From Neoaquamicrobium sediminum (lineage in GTDB: Bacteria; Pseudomonadota; Alphaproteobacteria; Rhizobiales; Rhizobiaceae), in NCBI RefSeq assembly GCF_013240295.1, contig NZ_JABETK010000002.1, positions 868,001 to 932,000 on the forward strand: a DNA stretch of 64,000 nt, written 5' to 3'. Below the pieces are notes generated by a model, which was not told where the DNA came from, made no database searches, and saw only the letters and a list, made by a program, of their open reading frames with translations. The translations under genes were made by a program, and so were the position numbers. Each line of letters begins with the position of its first letter. Position 1 is the stretch's first letter. Below, piece after piece: positions 1 through 9,354 of this stretch.

Positions 1-401
1 CGTTCGTCGCGCTTGCGCCGGGATACGTCCATTTCAAGTAGCGCCCGCTCCGCTGCCACCGTCGACAGCCTTTCGTCCCAGTAGACGAAGGGCAGTTCGG
101 TGAGTTTCTCCATGTTGCGCACGAAGGCGCGGGTCGCCTGAACGCGCGGCCCCTCCGACCCGTCCATGTTGACTGGCAGGCCGATGATGACGGCGCTGAC
201 CGCCTCTTTCTGCAGCAGCACCAGCAGCGCCTGGGCATCCTGCGTGAACTTGCGGCGCGCGATCATGGGGCGCGGATGGGCAAACGATAGCCCCGCGTCG
301 GAGACCGCCACCCCGATGGTCTTGGTGCCGAGGTCGAGGCCGGCGAGCCGTCCACCGGGCGCGATGAGGGCGGGAACCTCGCCGATATCCGCAACAGCCA
401 C
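1..401 (-). CDS. ruvX: RuvX/YqgF-family putative pre-16S rRNA nuclease (3' end outside window)
   Basis: Read on the minus strand, the first 133 codons of a RuvX/YqgF protein are visible; the C-terminus runs off the left edge. Motifs seen are [15 protein letters not shown] near residues 20-35 (first acidic strand of the RNase H-like fold), [14 protein letters not shown] in the middle and [12 protein letters not shown] near residue 115. The family is an RNase H-fold nuclease linked to 5' maturation of 16S rRNA and formerly proposed as a Holliday junction resolvase. A GTG start at 401 is chosen because AGAGGAAGG lies about 7 bases upstream; another in-frame GTG 30 bases further up lacks such a site. 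It is divergent from the hydrolase gene starting at 482, with both promoters in the 80-base gap. Confidence 0.9.
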   Translation of the reverse strand, partial: MAVADIGEVPALIAPGGRLAGLDLGTKTIGVAVSDAGLSFAHPRPMIARRKFTQDAQALLVLLQKEAVSAVIIGLPVNMDGSEGPRVQATRAFVRNMEKLTELPFVYWDERLSTVAAERALLEMDVSRRKRDE

Positions 402-481
402 GTGATTGCCTTCCTCTTTGACTTGCACAAGCGCGGTTCTATCCTTCACGGTATCGAAAAGCGAGTTGCAGAGGTGTTCTG

Positions 482-1189
482 ATGAAGCTGACCTGGTACG
501 GCCATGCCGCATTCCGCGTAGAGGCAGGCGGAGCCAATATCCTGATCGATCCGTTCCTGACCGATAACCCGTCATGGGATGGCGGCTGGGAGGGGCCGGC
601 CGAGGGTGTCACCCACGTTCTCATCACGCATGGCCACAACGACCACCTGGGCGACGCGCTGCCGATTCTGAAGAAGACCGGCGCGATGCTCGTCTCCAGC
701 TTCGAGATCTATGAGTATCTGGTTGGCCAGGGCGTGGACGAGAGCAAGGTCAACCCCGGCAACCACGGCGGGACCGTCGATTGCGGCGGGTTCACGACGA
801 CATTCGTCAATGCCATCCACTCCTCGTCGTTCAGTCGGGAAGGGGGCATCAACGTCTTTCTCGGCAATCCGACCGGCCTGGTCCTGCATTTCCCGGACGA
901 CAAGACGCTCTATCACATGGGCGATACCGACATCTTCTCGGACATGGCGCTGATCAACGAGCTGCATCAGCCGGCGGTCGGCATCGTGCCGATCGGCGAC
1001 CGTTTCACGATGGGCGGCGCAGTGGCGGCGCTCGCCTGCCGACGTTTCTTCGACTTCGAGACGGTGATCCCGGCGCACTACGCTTCGTTCGGCATCATCG
1101 ACCAGACGGCGGACAAGTTCATCGCCGGCATGGAAGGGGCCTCTGCCAAAGTGCTGACGCCGAAGATCGGCGAGGCTTTCGAGGTGTGA
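482..1189 (+). CDS. UPF0173-family metal-dependent hydrolase (metallo-beta-lactamase fold)
   Basis: A 235-residue protein of the UPF0173 / beta-lactamase-superfamily group. It opens with [11 protein letters not shown] and carries the metal-binding [10 protein letters not shown] motif at about residues 49-58 (H50, H52, D54, H55), then a later MGDTD motif and PAHYASF near the C-terminus that supply the remaining ligands. Length matches the family (about 225-240). No signal peptide, so cytoplasmic. The substrate is unknown; the fold suggests hydrolysis of an ester or phosphoester. GAGGTG lies upstream of the ATG. It precedes gatC by 92 bases in the same direction, possibly with its own transcript. 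Confidence 0.9.
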   Translation: MKLTWYGHAAFRVEAGGANILIDPFLTDNPSWDGGWEGPAEGVTHVLITHGHNDHLGDALPILKKTGAMLVSSFEIYEYLVGQGVDESKVNPGNHGGTVDCGGFTTTFVNAIHSSSFSREGGINVFLGNPTGLVLHFPDDKTLYHMGDTDIFSDMALINELHQPAVGIVPIGDRFTMGGAVAALACRRFFDFETVIPAHYASFGIIDQTADKFIAGMEGASAKVLTPKIGEAFEV

Positions 1190-1281
1190 CCGGCGCGGCA
1201 GCCGGCTTGCATGTTGCGCTGTGCCGGCTGCGCCGGTATAGCGCGGGCTTGTGATTTTCCTTCCAATCGCCGGAGCGCACC

Positions 1282-1569
1282 ATGTCCGTCGACATCGACA
1301 CCGTTAAGCGCGTGGCGCGTCTCGCCCGCATCGCCGTGACCGAAGAAGAAGCCGGCCGCATGACTGGCGAGCTCAACACGATCCTGGGGTTTGTCGAGCA
1401 ACTCGGCGAGGTGGATGTGAGCGGCGTCGAGCCGATGACCTCCGTAATCCCGATGGAGATGAAGAAGCGGGAAGACCGCGTCACCGACGGCGGCAAGGCT
1501 GCCGACATCGTCGCCAACGCGCCCGCCACGGAAGAGAATTTCTTCCTCGTTCCCAAGGTTGTGGAGTAG
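1282..1569 (+). CDS. gatC: Asp-tRNA(Asn)/Glu-tRNA(Gln) amidotransferase subunit C
   Basis: A 95-residue GatC. The N-terminal [20 protein letters not shown] helix and the later [20 protein letters not shown] segment (about residues 50-70) are characteristic; in known GatCAB structures GatC wraps between GatA and GatB and stabilises the complex. The complex amidates mischarged Glu-tRNA(Gln) (and Asp-tRNA(Asn)) in organisms lacking GlnRS. CGGAGC precedes the ATG. A GNAT gene starts 6 bases after the stop and gatA follows it, so the three are probably one operon. No gatB follows within this window. Confidence 0.95.
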   Translation: MSVDIDTVKRVARLARIAVTEEEAGRMTGELNTILGFVEQLGEVDVSGVEPMTSVIPMEMKKREDRVTDGGKAADIVANAPATEENFFLVPKVVE

Positions 1570-1575
1570 CTTGCC

Positions 1576-2064
1576 ATGGCCGTCGAGATCGCGGTCGAGA
1601 CGCCGTTGCAGGACGATGTCCGCACGCTCGTCGCGGAGCTGAACGGCGCGCTCAGCGCGCAGGAACCCGAAAACCCCGAGGAATTCAACTTCCGCATGAC
1701 GGCCGACGAAATGGCAGGGCCTGAAACAACCGTTTGGGTGGCGCGGCTGGACGGCGAGGCCGTCGGCTGCGGCGCACTGCTGCGCCATGCCGGCGGGTTT
1801 GGCGAGATCAAGCGCATGTATGTGCGGCCCGCCGCCCAGGGGCGGGGCGTTGCCGGCTTGATGCTGGTGGCGATCGAGGAACTGGCCGCAGCCGAGGGCC
1901 TGACGCATCTGGCGCTCGAGACCGGAGGCGAGGGCTATGGTGCCGCGCGGCGCGTCTATGAGCGCGCCGGTTACCGGCGCAGTGGTGCATTCGCCGACTA
2001 CCCGGACAATCCCTATTCTACATTCTATCGCAAAGACCTGACCGCCGCGCCCGCGGCAGCCTGA
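1576..2064 (+). CDS. GNAT-family N-acetyltransferase
   Basis: A 162-residue single-domain GNAT. The acetyl-CoA pyrophosphate-binding motif A reads [10 protein letters not shown] after the EIKRMYVRP strand (about residues 77-100), and the C-terminal [21 protein letters not shown] segment is typical of this subgroup. It likely acetylates a small molecule or a protein amino group; the substrate cannot be inferred. It sits 6 bases after gatC and 11 bases before gatA, so it is co-transcribed with the amidotransferase subunits. That placement may be incidental or may point to a role linked to translation. Confidence 0.88.
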   Translation: MAVEIAVETPLQDDVRTLVAELNGALSAQEPENPEEFNFRMTADEMAGPETTVWVARLDGEAVGCGALLRHAGGFGEIKRMYVRPAAQGRGVAGLMLVAIEELAAAEGLTHLALETGGEGYGAARRVYERAGYRRSGAFADYPDNPYSTFYRKDLTAAPAAA

Positions 2065-2075
2065 ACGGACGATTC

Positions 2076-3556
2076 ATGACCGATCTGACGCACCTGACCA
2101 TTGCAGAAGCCCGCGACCGCCTGCACGCCAAGGACATCTCGGCGATCGAGCTGACCGATGCCTATCTCGGCGCGATCGATGCCGCGAACGAGACGTTCAA
2201 CGCCTATGTCGCCGTGACCCACGACAAGGCGCGCGAGATGGCAAAGGCGTCCGACGAGCGGCTGGCCGCCGGCAAAGGCGGCGCGCTGGAGGGTATTCCG
2301 CTCGGCATCAAGGACCTCTTTGCCACCGAAGGCGTCCACACGCAGGCTGCCAGCCACGTTCTGGACGGCTTCAAGCCGCGCTACGAATCGACGGTGACGG
2401 CCAATCTGTGGGCCGACGGCGCAGTCATGCTCGGCAAGCTCAACATGGACGAGTTCGCCATGGGCTCGTCGAACGAGACCTCCTACTACGGACCGGTCAA
2501 GAATCCCTGGCGGGCGAAGGGCTCCAACGTCGACCTCGTGCCGGGCGGATCTTCGGGCGGCTCTGCCGCGGCGGTCTCTGCCTTCCTCTGCGCGGGCGCG
2601 ACCGCCACCGACACAGGCGGCTCTATCCGCCAGCCGGCGGCCTTCACCGGCACGGTCGGCATCAAGCCCACCTATGGCCGCTGCTCGCGCTGGGGTACGG
2701 TCGCCTTCGCCTCGTCGCTCGACCAGGCGGGGCCGATTACCCGCGACGTGCGCGATGCGGCGATCATGCTGAAATCAATGGCTTCCGTGGACGCGAAGGA
2801 CACGACCTCGGTCGACCGGCCGGTGCCTGACTACGAGACCGCGCTTGGCCAGTCGGTCAAGGGCATGAAGATCGGCATCCCGAAGGAATACCGTGTCGAC
2901 GGCATGCCGGAGGAGATCGAAGCGCTGTGGCAGAAGGGTATCGCCTGGCTGAAGGATGCCGGCGCGGAGATCGTCGACATCTCGCTGCCGCACACGAAAT
3001 ACGCCCTGCCGGCCTACTACATCGTTGCGCCCGCCGAGGCGTCGTCCAACCTCGCGCGCTACGACGGCGTGCGCTACGGGCTGCGCGTTCCCGGCAAGGA
3101 CATCATCGACATGTATGAAAAGACCCGCGCCGCCGGCTTCGGCCGCGAGGTCAAGCGCCGCATCATGATCGGCACATACGTGCTGTCGGCGGGTTACTAC
3201 GACGCCTACTACGTCCAGGCACAGAAGGTTCGGACGCTCATCAAGAAGGACTTCGAAGATGTCTTTCACGCGGGCGTGGACGCAATCCTGACGCCCGCGA
3301 CGCCTTCTGCAGCCTTCGGCATCGCAGACCAGGAGATGGCAGCCGACCCCGTGAAGATGTACCTGAACGACATCTTCACCGTGACGGTCAACATGGCGGG
3401 CCTGCCGGGCATCGCGGTGCCGGCAGGTCTCGACGGCAAGGGCCTGCCGCTCGGTCTCCAGCTTATCGGACGGCCGTTCGAGGAAGAGACGCTCTTCCGC
3501 GCCTCCCACATAATCGAGCAGGCTGCCGGCCGATCGAACCGGAGAAGTGGTGGTAG
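2076..3556 (+). CDS. gatA: Asp-tRNA(Asn)/Glu-tRNA(Gln) amidotransferase subunit A (one-base frameshift near 3' end)
   Basis: Glutaminase subunit of GatCAB: it hydrolyses glutamine and passes ammonia to GatB. The amidase signature is complete: Lys79 in GIPLGIKD, the [10 protein letters not shown] motif with the cis-Ser at about residue 160, and Ser183 in [11 protein letters not shown], forming the Ser-cisSer-Lys triad. The frame is normal until about base 3531. There the expected ending (arginine, then EPEKWW and a TAG at 3554-3556) is found in the next frame, so one base is missing in the CCGGCCGATCG context. As written the frame reads on to 3623 with unrelated residues and overlaps the next gene. 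Corrected, the protein is about 493 residues, the usual length, and ends 12 bases before the YdcF-like gene. Confidence 0.93.
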
Positions 3557-3568
3557 TGCGTTGATTCG

Positions 3569-4366
3569 ATGTTCTTCACGCTCTCCAAGCTCTTCTGGAT
3601 CGTGGCCCAGCCGATCAACCTGATCGGCATACTGGTACTGCTGGGCATCGTCTGTGCTTTCTTCCGGTTGCGGCGGATCGGTTTGTTCTTCTCGATCTGC
3701 GGCCTGCTCGTGCTGGCGCTCGGCGGCTGGACGAGCACCGGCGCGCTGCTGCTGCATCCGCTGGAGGATCATTTCGCCAGACCGGATCCCGCGCCGCAGG
3801 ATGTCGCCGGCATCATCGTCCTTGGTGGGGGCTTCGAAGGCGCGATCAACCTCGCGCGTGGCGGCTATGAGCTCAACGCCAGCGGCGACCGTTTCGTGGA
3901 AACGGCGGTTCTTGCAAGGCGCTACCCGCAGGCGCGGGTCGTCGTGACCGGCGGCACAGGCACGCTGATCCTCGAGGGAGAGGGAGACGGGGACACCGCC
4001 CCACGCCTGCTGACGTCGCTCGGCGTCGAAGCGGACCGGCTGGTGCTGGAGAACCGCTCGCGCAATACCTACGAGAACGCGCTTTTCACCCGCGAGATGG
4101 TCGAGCCGAAACCGGGAGAAACCTGGCTTCTGGTGACCTCGGCATTTCACATGCCGCGCTCGGTCGGTCTTTTCCAAAAGGCAGGGTTCGACGTGGTGCC
4201 GTGGCCGGCGGACTACCGCACGGCCGGCAACGAGCCCGTGGGCCTTGCGCGGGACAACGTATCCGATTCCCTGCAGAACCTGACGATCGCCATACGCGAA
4301 TGGATCGGGCTCGTGGCCTACCGGCTCACCGGTCGTATAGACAGCATCTTCCCGGAGCGCTCCTAG
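3569..4366 (+). CDS. YdcF/SanA/ElyC-family (DUF218) inner-membrane protein
   Basis: A 265-residue DUF218 protein. Two N-terminal hydrophobic segments (about residues 13-33 and 37-60) anchor it, with the DUF218 domain from about residue 85: [12 protein letters not shown], then [10 protein letters not shown], then [10 protein letters not shown] and [12 protein letters not shown]. ElyC and SanA of E. coli belong to this family and affect envelope or lipid-carrier homeostasis, but no reaction is established. It starts 12 bases after the corrected gatA stop. Its TAG stop overlaps the stop of the convergent DUF599 gene within one CTAG tetramer. Confidence 0.88.
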   Translation: MFFTLSKLFWIVAQPINLIGILVLLGIVCAFFRLRRIGLFFSICGLLVLALGGWTSTGALLLHPLEDHFARPDPAPQDVAGIIVLGGGFEGAINLARGGYELNASGDRFVETAVLARRYPQARVVVTGGTGTLILEGEGDGDTAPRLLTSLGVEADRLVLENRSRNTYENALFTREMVEPKPGETWLLVTSAFHMPRSVGLFQKAGFDVVPWPADYRTAGNEPVGLARDNVSDSLQNLTIAIREWIGLVAYRLTGRIDSIFPERS

Positions 4367-5070
4367 CCGCCGCCTTCGAGCACGGCGCGTCGCGCGGCGG
4401 AGAAGAACTGCCGGCGGATCAGGACGCCCAAGATGAAGGTCGTGGTGGCGATGAACACCCACGGGCCGACAAACCAACCCAGATAGCCGATCGAGAAGAA
4501 GATCGCCCGCAGTCCGGCATTGAAGTGCTTGCCTGCGAGCATGTTCATCTGCGCGGCCCGGGCTACCGAAGCGTCGATCTCGGCATCGGTCTGGCCGTCT
4601 TCCCGCGCCACCGGCACAGCGCCGATCAGGATCGAGCAGTAGTTGAACAGCCTGTAGGACCAGCCGAACTTGAAGAAGGCGTAGCAGAGGACGGCGACCA
4701 GCCCGAGCACCTTGGCCTCGAACACCGGCCGCGCGTCTGCATCCGTGGCGGGCAGTTCGCCCAGCACGTCGAGCACGGCGTCAGTCGCGCCCAGAAGCGC
4801 AAAGCAGCCGCCGATGGCGAGCAGGCAGCTCGACGCGAAGAACGCCGTGCCCTGCTGAAGCCCGCCCATGATGCTGGTGTCGACCATGCGCATGTCGCGC
4901 CGCGCCATTGTGCGCATCCACGCCTCGCGTTGCCGGTTCATCGCCGAAGTCAGCGTTTCGCGCGAGACGATGCGGCCTTGCGTCGCGTGCGAGAACAGGG
5001 TCCAGCCGACAAGAAAGAAGGCGAGCGCGGCAATGTCGGGAGGGGAGCGGAACAGGGAATCGATCAGCAT
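4363..5070 (-). CDS. DUF599-family integral membrane protein
   Basis: A 235-residue membrane protein matching the DUF599 family by its N-terminal PPDIAALAFFLVGWTLFSH segment, the conserved MNRQREAWMRTMARRDMRMVD stretch at about residues 43-63 and a late AGLRAIFFSIGYLGWF helix. Four hydrophobic segments are evident (about 12-30, 75-100, 125-150 and 185-220). The function of the family is unknown. It is convergent with the YdcF-like gene, sharing the CTAG at 4363-4366 so that each strand reads its own TAG. Confidence 0.85.
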   Translation of the reverse strand: MLIDSLFRSPPDIAALAFFLVGWTLFSHATQGRIVSRETLTSAMNRQREAWMRTMARRDMRMVDTSIMGGLQQGTAFFASSCLLAIGGCFALLGATDAVLDVLGELPATDADARPVFEAKVLGLVAVLCYAFFKFGWSYRLFNYCSILIGAVPVAREDGQTDAEIDASVARAAQMNMLAGKHFNAGLRAIFFSIGYLGWFVGPWVFIATTTFILGVLIRRQFFSAARRAVLEGGG

Positions 5071-5351
5071 GCCGCTATCCTATCGCGAAAGGCCGTGCCG
5101 CAGGCCATCTTTTGCGCCTCAATTTGGCCGTCTATGTTGAAAAGCGATGAATATCTGTGGCCGCCTCAAGCCCTTGAAAAGGAATAGTTTTAATCGGTTT
5201 GCACCATTCGGGCAAAAGGCCTTGCCTTGCTTTCGCCGTTTTTGCATTGCGAATGGCGCGCCGAACGGCTATCTAGCGGCCAGACGGGTGGGATCGTCGC
5301 GGCGTTTCGAGAGCCGCATTTCGGGATGAAATCTACGGAAACAGGACAAAA
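5071..5351. other. Intergenic region between DUF599 gene and small membrane peptide gene
   Basis: About 280 bases separate the divergent starts at 5070 (minus) and 5352 (plus), so promoters for both should lie here. A 60-codon frame at 5147-5329 has no ribosome-binding site and no family resemblance; I do not call it a gene. The stretch is somewhat richer in A/T around 5160-5200 than its surroundings, which fits a promoter, but I cannot place -10/-35 boxes confidently. Confidence 0.4.
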
Positions 5352-5480
5352 ATGGACGAAACCGTTCAGAAATCCTGCTGGGGCGTAACCGCCAAGGCAG
5401 TGATCGGCTTTGCCGGCATCATTCTACTGGCTTGGCTTTTCAGTGGTCCGGCGTCTGCGGCGATGATCGTCGCCGGCTAG
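5352..5480 (+). CDS. Small single-pass membrane protein, 42 residues, function unknown
   Basis: A 43-codon frame starting ATGGACGAAACC. The protein has a short polar N-terminus (MDETVQKSCWG), one hydrophobic segment from about residue 14 to 32 (AVIGFAGIILLAWLF within it) and a short SGPASAAMIVAG tail. It stands alone between intergenic regions and is followed 30 bases later by a strong intrinsic terminator, so it looks like a monocistronic small transcript. Support is the hydrophobic pattern, AGGAC a few bases before the ATG and the terminator. I do not recognise a named family. It could instead be a chance frame in a noncoding RNA that ends at the same terminator. Confidence 0.6.
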   Translation: MDETVQKSCWGVTAKAVIGFAGIILLAWLFSGPASAAMIVAG

Positions 5481-5510
5481 ACCCTCCCGGCAATCTCAGG
5501 GAATCTGAAG

Positions 5511-5540
5511 AGGCGCGGTTTCGACCGCGCCTTTTTCTTT
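5511..5540 (+). terminator. Intrinsic terminator after the 42-residue peptide gene
   Basis: A perfect 9-bp stem AGGCGCGGT / ACCGCGCCT (5511-5519 with 5524-5532) closes a TTCG tetraloop and runs directly into a T-rich tract (TTTTCTTT). This is a textbook Rho-independent terminator in the plus direction. Confidence 0.88.
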
Positions 5541-5646
5541 GTTGGCCGGGAATGTCGCAGCCTGATCAGATGAGGTCCGCAGCCTGCTTGCTTCTCGTGC
5601 CGAAAGCCGCGAAACATCGGGGGCAATTCAGTCGGAGCGCTTCGCG

Positions 5647-7053
5647 ATGTTCCTTTCCGTCTTCGATCTGTTCAAGATCGGTATTGGCCCTTCCTCGTCC
5701 CATACGATGGGGCCTATGACGGCGGCCGCGCGCTTCCTGTCGGAACTGTCCGGCAACGACTGGCCGCGACCGGCAGGCGTCACCGTGGCGCGACTTGCAG
5801 TCAGCCTCCACGGTTCGCTTGCCTTCACCGGCGTCGGACACGGAACGGATCGCGCGGTTATCCTGGGGCTGACCGGACTTACGCCGGTCACGGTCGATCC
5901 GGACAATGTCGACGTAACGCTCGCCGACGTTCAGGCGCAGAAGCGCGTCAGCCCGCCCGGCCATCCGACATATCGCTTCGACCCGGCGAACGATCTGGTG
6001 CTCGACAAGAAAACGCCGCTGCCCGGCCACGCGAACGGCATGGCGTTTTCAGCCTTTGACGCCGACGACCGGCTGCTCCTGCGCCGCATCTATTATTCGA
6101 TCGGCGGCGGTTTCGTCGTCTCCGACGAGGAACTGCAGCGTATGAAGGCCGAGGGGCCGGTGCGGGGCAGCGGCGACAAGGGCGTTCCTTATCCCTTCGG
6201 GAAAGCGAAGGAGATGCTTGCGATGGCGGCACGCAGCGGTCTTTCGATCGCGGCGATGAAACGCGCCAATGAGGAACAGTTCGTCTCCCGTGAGGAGCTG
6301 AATGCCTCGCTCGACCGCATATGGGATGCGATGCGCAGCTGTATCGAGCGTGGCCTGTCGCAGGAAGGCATCATGCCCGGTGGGCTTAAGGTCAAGCGGC
6401 GCGCGCGCCAGCTTCACGACAAGCTGCAAGAAGAATGGAGCCGTAACCGACCGAACCCGCTTCTGGCCAATGACTGGCTCTCGATCTACGCCATGGCCGT
6501 CAACGAGGAGAACGCTGCGGGTGGCCGCGTGGTGACGGCACCGACCAATGGTGCCGCAGGCGTGGTGCCCGCCGTCATGCGCTACTGGCTGCATTTCCAT
6601 GTCGAGGCCGATCAGGACTCGATCCGCGACTTCCTGCTGACGGCGGCGGCGATCGGCGGCATCATCAAGCACAACGCCTCGATTTCCGGCGCCGAGGTTG
6701 GCTGCCAGGGCGAGGTTGGGTCTGCGTCGGCCATGGCTGCGGCCGGGCTTTGCGCCGTCATGGGCGGCACGCCAGCCCAGGTCGAGAATGCCGCCGAAAT
6801 CGCCCTGGAACATCATCTGGGCATGACCTGCGATCCCGTCGGCGGTCTGGTGCAGGTGCCCTGCATCGAGCGCAATGCGCTGGGCGCGGTCAAGGCGGTC
6901 ACCGCCGCCTCGCTGGCGATCAAGGGCGACGGCACCCATTTCGTGCCGCTGGATGCCGCGGTCGAGACCATGCGGCAGACGGGCCTCGACATGAACGAGC
7001 GCTACAAGGAAACGAGCCTCGGCGGGCTGGCCGTCAACGTCGTCGAATGCTGA
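5647..7053 (+). CDS. sdaA: L-serine ammonia-lyase (L-serine dehydratase), iron-sulfur single-chain type
   Basis: A 468-residue enzyme converting L-serine to pyruvate and ammonia. The N-terminal beta domain begins [19 protein letters not shown] (residues 6-24), and the catalytic alpha domain carries [13 protein letters not shown], then [25 protein letters not shown] and QVPCIERN, whose cysteines bind the 4Fe-4S cluster. The last residue is cysteine (VNVVEC), matching the C-terminal tail cysteine that caps the catalytic iron in characterised family members. CGGAGCG precedes the ATG. It appears to be a single-gene unit; DUF1489 follows 60 bases later. Confidence 0.95.
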   Translation: MFLSVFDLFKIGIGPSSSHTMGPMTAAARFLSELSGNDWPRPAGVTVARLAVSLHGSLAFTGVGHGTDRAVILGLTGLTPVTVDPDNVDVTLADVQAQKRVSPPGHPTYRFDPANDLVLDKKTPLPGHANGMAFSAFDADDRLLLRRIYYSIGGGFVVSDEELQRMKAEGPVRGSGDKGVPYPFGKAKEMLAMAARSGLSIAAMKRANEEQFVSREELNASLDRIWDAMRSCIERGLSQEGIMPGGLKVKRRARQLHDKLQEEWSRNRPNPLLANDWLSIYAMAVNEENAAGGRVVTAPTNGAAGVVPAVMRYWLHFHVEADQDSIRDFLLTAAAIGGIIKHNASISGAEVGCQGEVGSASAMAAAGLCAVMGGTPAQVENAAEIALEHHLGMTCDPVGGLVQVPCIERNALGAVKAVTAASLAIKGDGTHFVPLDAAVETMRQTGLDMNERYKETSLGGLAVNVVEC

Positions 7054-7112
7054 GCCTGTGGAAAGTGCAGACCGGCGCTGTAAGGCGCGCCGTTAAGCGC
7101 TAGATTAGGCGC

Positions 7113-7547
7113 ATGGCTCTCAACCTCATCAAACTCTGCGTCGGCGCCGAAAGCGTCGAAGACCTCGAAGACTGGATCGCGCTGCGGCTCGAGGAGAAGC
7201 GGCGAGCCGGCCTTCCCGTTGAGCATTTCCATACCACCCGTATGGTGCCCAAGCGCGTCGACGAGCTGCTTGATGGCGGTTCGCTGTACTGGGTGATCAA
7301 GGGAGGCGTTCAATGTCGCCAGCGTCTGGTCGACATACGCCCCTTCACGGATGGAGAAGGCATAGGCCGCTGTCACCTCGTCTTCGACCCCCAGGTCGTG
7401 CGGACGCAGTGCAAGCCCCGCAGGCCCTTCCAGGGCTGGCGCTATCTTGTGCCGGCCGATACGCCGACCGATCTTGGCGGTGCGGACGCAGGCGAGGAAC
7501 TGCCGCTGAACCTGCGTCGTGAGCTCTCCGAGCTGGGCCTGCTTTAA
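7113..7547 (+). CDS. DUF1489-family protein
   Basis: A 144-residue soluble protein of the alphaproteobacterial DUF1489 family, recognised by its start MALNLIKLCVGAESVEDLE, the TTRMVPKRVDELLDGGSLYWVIKG block (about residues 35-58) and the late RPFQGWRYLVPAD segment. No catalytic motif is visible and no function is known. It lies in the same direction between sdaA and mipZ with about 60 and 96 bases of spacer. Confidence 0.85.
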   Translation: MALNLIKLCVGAESVEDLEDWIALRLEEKRRAGLPVEHFHTTRMVPKRVDELLDGGSLYWVIKGGVQCRQRLVDIRPFTDGEGIGRCHLVFDPQVVRTQCKPRRPFQGWRYLVPADTPTDLGGADAGEELPLNLRRELSELGLL

Positions 7548-7643
7548 CCGAACTTCGCAAGACCTGCAGTCGATGCCTCGCGACGGATTGTAACGCAACG
7601 GCAAACCGGCGATGCTGCGTGCGAAGTATGGAGTTGCGGTCAC

Positions 7644-8549
7644 ATGAACGCGTCCGGTGTATCAGCAAGCGTTTCCGCCGCGCCACGTCGCGCCCACGTC
7701 ATCGTGTGCGGCAACGCGAAGGGCGGCACCGGCAAATCGACCTTCGCCATGCACGTGGCGGTGGCGCTGCTCCGCGCCGGCAACCGAGTCGCAACGATTG
7801 ATCTCGACACCGCCCAGCAATCGCTGACACGTTACGTCGAAAACCGCAGGCGATGGGTTCGGGCGACTGGTATCGCAGTCGCATTGCCCGATCATCGGGA
7901 CGTCCCGCATCACGCGCATGACGCGGCCAGCGAAGGCGCTGCCTTCGCTGCTCTTGCACATGCGCTCGCTGGCGTCGATGCCGCGTTCGATTTCGTCGTC
8001 ATCGACATCGCTGCCGGTGACACGTTTCTCGGCAGGCTTGCGCATCGGCTTGCCGACACCCTGATCACCCCGCTCAACGATTCTCCGATCGATCTGAGAG
8101 CGCTTGGCAGCCTCCAACCATTGGCGCGCAGGCCGCTATCCGGTTCGGGTTACGCGCTGGCGGTCGCACAGGCACGCGAAGAGCGCCGACGTGCCGACGG
8201 CAAACTGTTCGACTGGATCGTCGCCTGCAATCGCGTGCCGGTGACTGCAGCGGGCGAAGCCAGGATCGCGCCGCGCTTGCGCGATATGGCGTCGACGCTC
8301 GGCTTTCGCTTCGCAGACGGTATCTCGCAGCGAGCGTTGTTCGACGAACTCTTTGCAGCGGGCCTCACGGCGTTTGACGAATACGACGGACGTTCGGCGT
8401 CCTCGCGGCCGAACCTCGCGCATCTGGCCGCGCGACAGGAGATGCGGCGGCTGATGGATCGAATGGATTTGCATCATACCAGGACTTCGTTACCAGTGGG
8501 CGAGCCCGGGACGAGCCCGACCGAAGCCGCGATCACGCCCGCGCTGTGA
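7644..8549 (+). CDS. mipZ: MipZ-like division-plane positioning ATPase (ParA superfamily)
   Basis: A 301-residue P-loop ATPase. The deviant Walker A motif GNAKGGTGKST sits at about residues 23-33, followed by ATIDLDTAQQSLTRYVENR and the FVVIDIAAGDT Walker B region (about 113-123). The tail (SQRALFDELFAAGLTAFDE) is characteristic of MipZ. In Caulobacter, MipZ forms a bipolar gradient with the chromosome-partitioning protein ParB and keeps FtsZ rings at midcell. The first 15 residues before RRAHVIVCGN are low-complexity, so a later start is possible but no better one is visible. No parB is seen nearby. Confidence 0.93.
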   Translation: MNASGVSASVSAAPRRAHVIVCGNAKGGTGKSTFAMHVAVALLRAGNRVATIDLDTAQQSLTRYVENRRRWVRATGIAVALPDHRDVPHHAHDAASEGAAFAALAHALAGVDAAFDFVVIDIAAGDTFLGRLAHRLADTLITPLNDSPIDLRALGSLQPLARRPLSGSGYALAVAQAREERRRADGKLFDWIVACNRVPVTAAGEARIAPRLRDMASTLGFRFADGISQRALFDELFAAGLTAFDEYDGRSASSRPNLAHLAARQEMRRLMDRMDLHHTRTSLPVGEPGTSPTEAAITPAL

Positions 8550-8610
8550 CGCTTTCGCCCAACGCGCTTCAGGCCTTGCAAGCAGTCCGTCACGGCCACA
8601 TGTTCTTGGC

Positions 8611-9354
8611 ATGAGCAACGACAAGACGCCGGCACCCCGAAAGGCCGACCAGAAACCTGCCGCGGCGCGATCCGACAGCACCGCGATTGATGCGTTTGTG
8701 CGCCATGCGCGCGCTTTGGCGCAGCCCGCCGGGGCGAAAGATGGCGGGCGGCTGATTCTGGCGCTCGACGCGACGATGAGCCGGCAGCCGACCTGGGACC
8801 TCGCGTGCTCGTTGCAGGCCGAGATGTTCGACGCCGTATCCAGGGCAGGGGACCTCAACGTCCAGCTCGTTTATTTCCGTGGCTTTGGCGAGTGCCGCGC
8901 ATCGAGGTTCGTGCGCGATACCAGCTCGTTGAAAGACCTGATGGTGAAGATCGACTGCCGGGGTGGACATACGCAGATTGGCAAGGTGCTTTCGCACACG
9001 CTGAAGGAGACGGAACGGACCAAGGTCAACGCGCTGGTCTATATCGGCGACGCGATGGAGGAAAATGTCGACGATCTGGCCGACAAGGCCGGCCGGCTCG
9101 GTCTGCACGGCGTTCCCGTGTTCGCCTTCCAGGAAGGGCACGATCCGGTCGCCGAAACCGCATTCAAGGAAGTCGCCCGGCTTTCAAAGGGGGCCTGGTT
9201 CCGCTTTGACCGAAACGCGGCTTCGACCCTTTCGAAGCTGCTTTCGGCGGTTGCCGTCTACGCAACAGGTGGGTTGAAGGCGCTAGAAGCCAGAGGCCGC
9301 GCGGAGGACCGCCTGATGATCGAGCATCTGAAGAAGTCCGGCGGACGGGGATGA
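8611..9354 (+). CDS. VWA-domain-like protein
   Basis: A 247-residue protein with a von Willebrand A-like fold: the first strand LILALDATMS (residues 48-57) contains a DxTxS variant of the metal-ion-dependent adhesion site, followed by a central GGHTQIGKVL (the usual MIDAS threonine region) and ALVYIGDAMEE. No signal peptide or membrane span; the first 40 residues are polar. The stop overlaps the start of the membrane J-protein gene (ATGA), so the two are translationally coupled and may work as a pair. The role is unknown; some VWA proteins act as scaffolds in metal insertion or chaperone systems. Confidence 0.78.
   Translation: MSNDKTPAPRKADQKPAAARSDSTAIDAFVRHARALAQPAGAKDGGRLILALDATMSRQPTWDLACSLQAEMFDAVSRAGDLNVQLVYFRGFGECRASRFVRDTSSLKDLMVKIDCRGGHTQIGKVLSHTLKETERTKVNALVYIGDAMEENVDDLADKAGRLGLHGVPVFAFQEGHDPVAETAFKEVARLSKGAWFRFDRNAASTLSKLLSAVAVYATGGLKALEARGRAEDRLMIEHLKKSGGRG

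Noticed and set aside
5147..5329. 60-codon frame upstream of the small peptide gene
   Set aside because: No ribosome-binding site and Arg/Phe-rich composition; it lies where promoters of the flanking genes should be.
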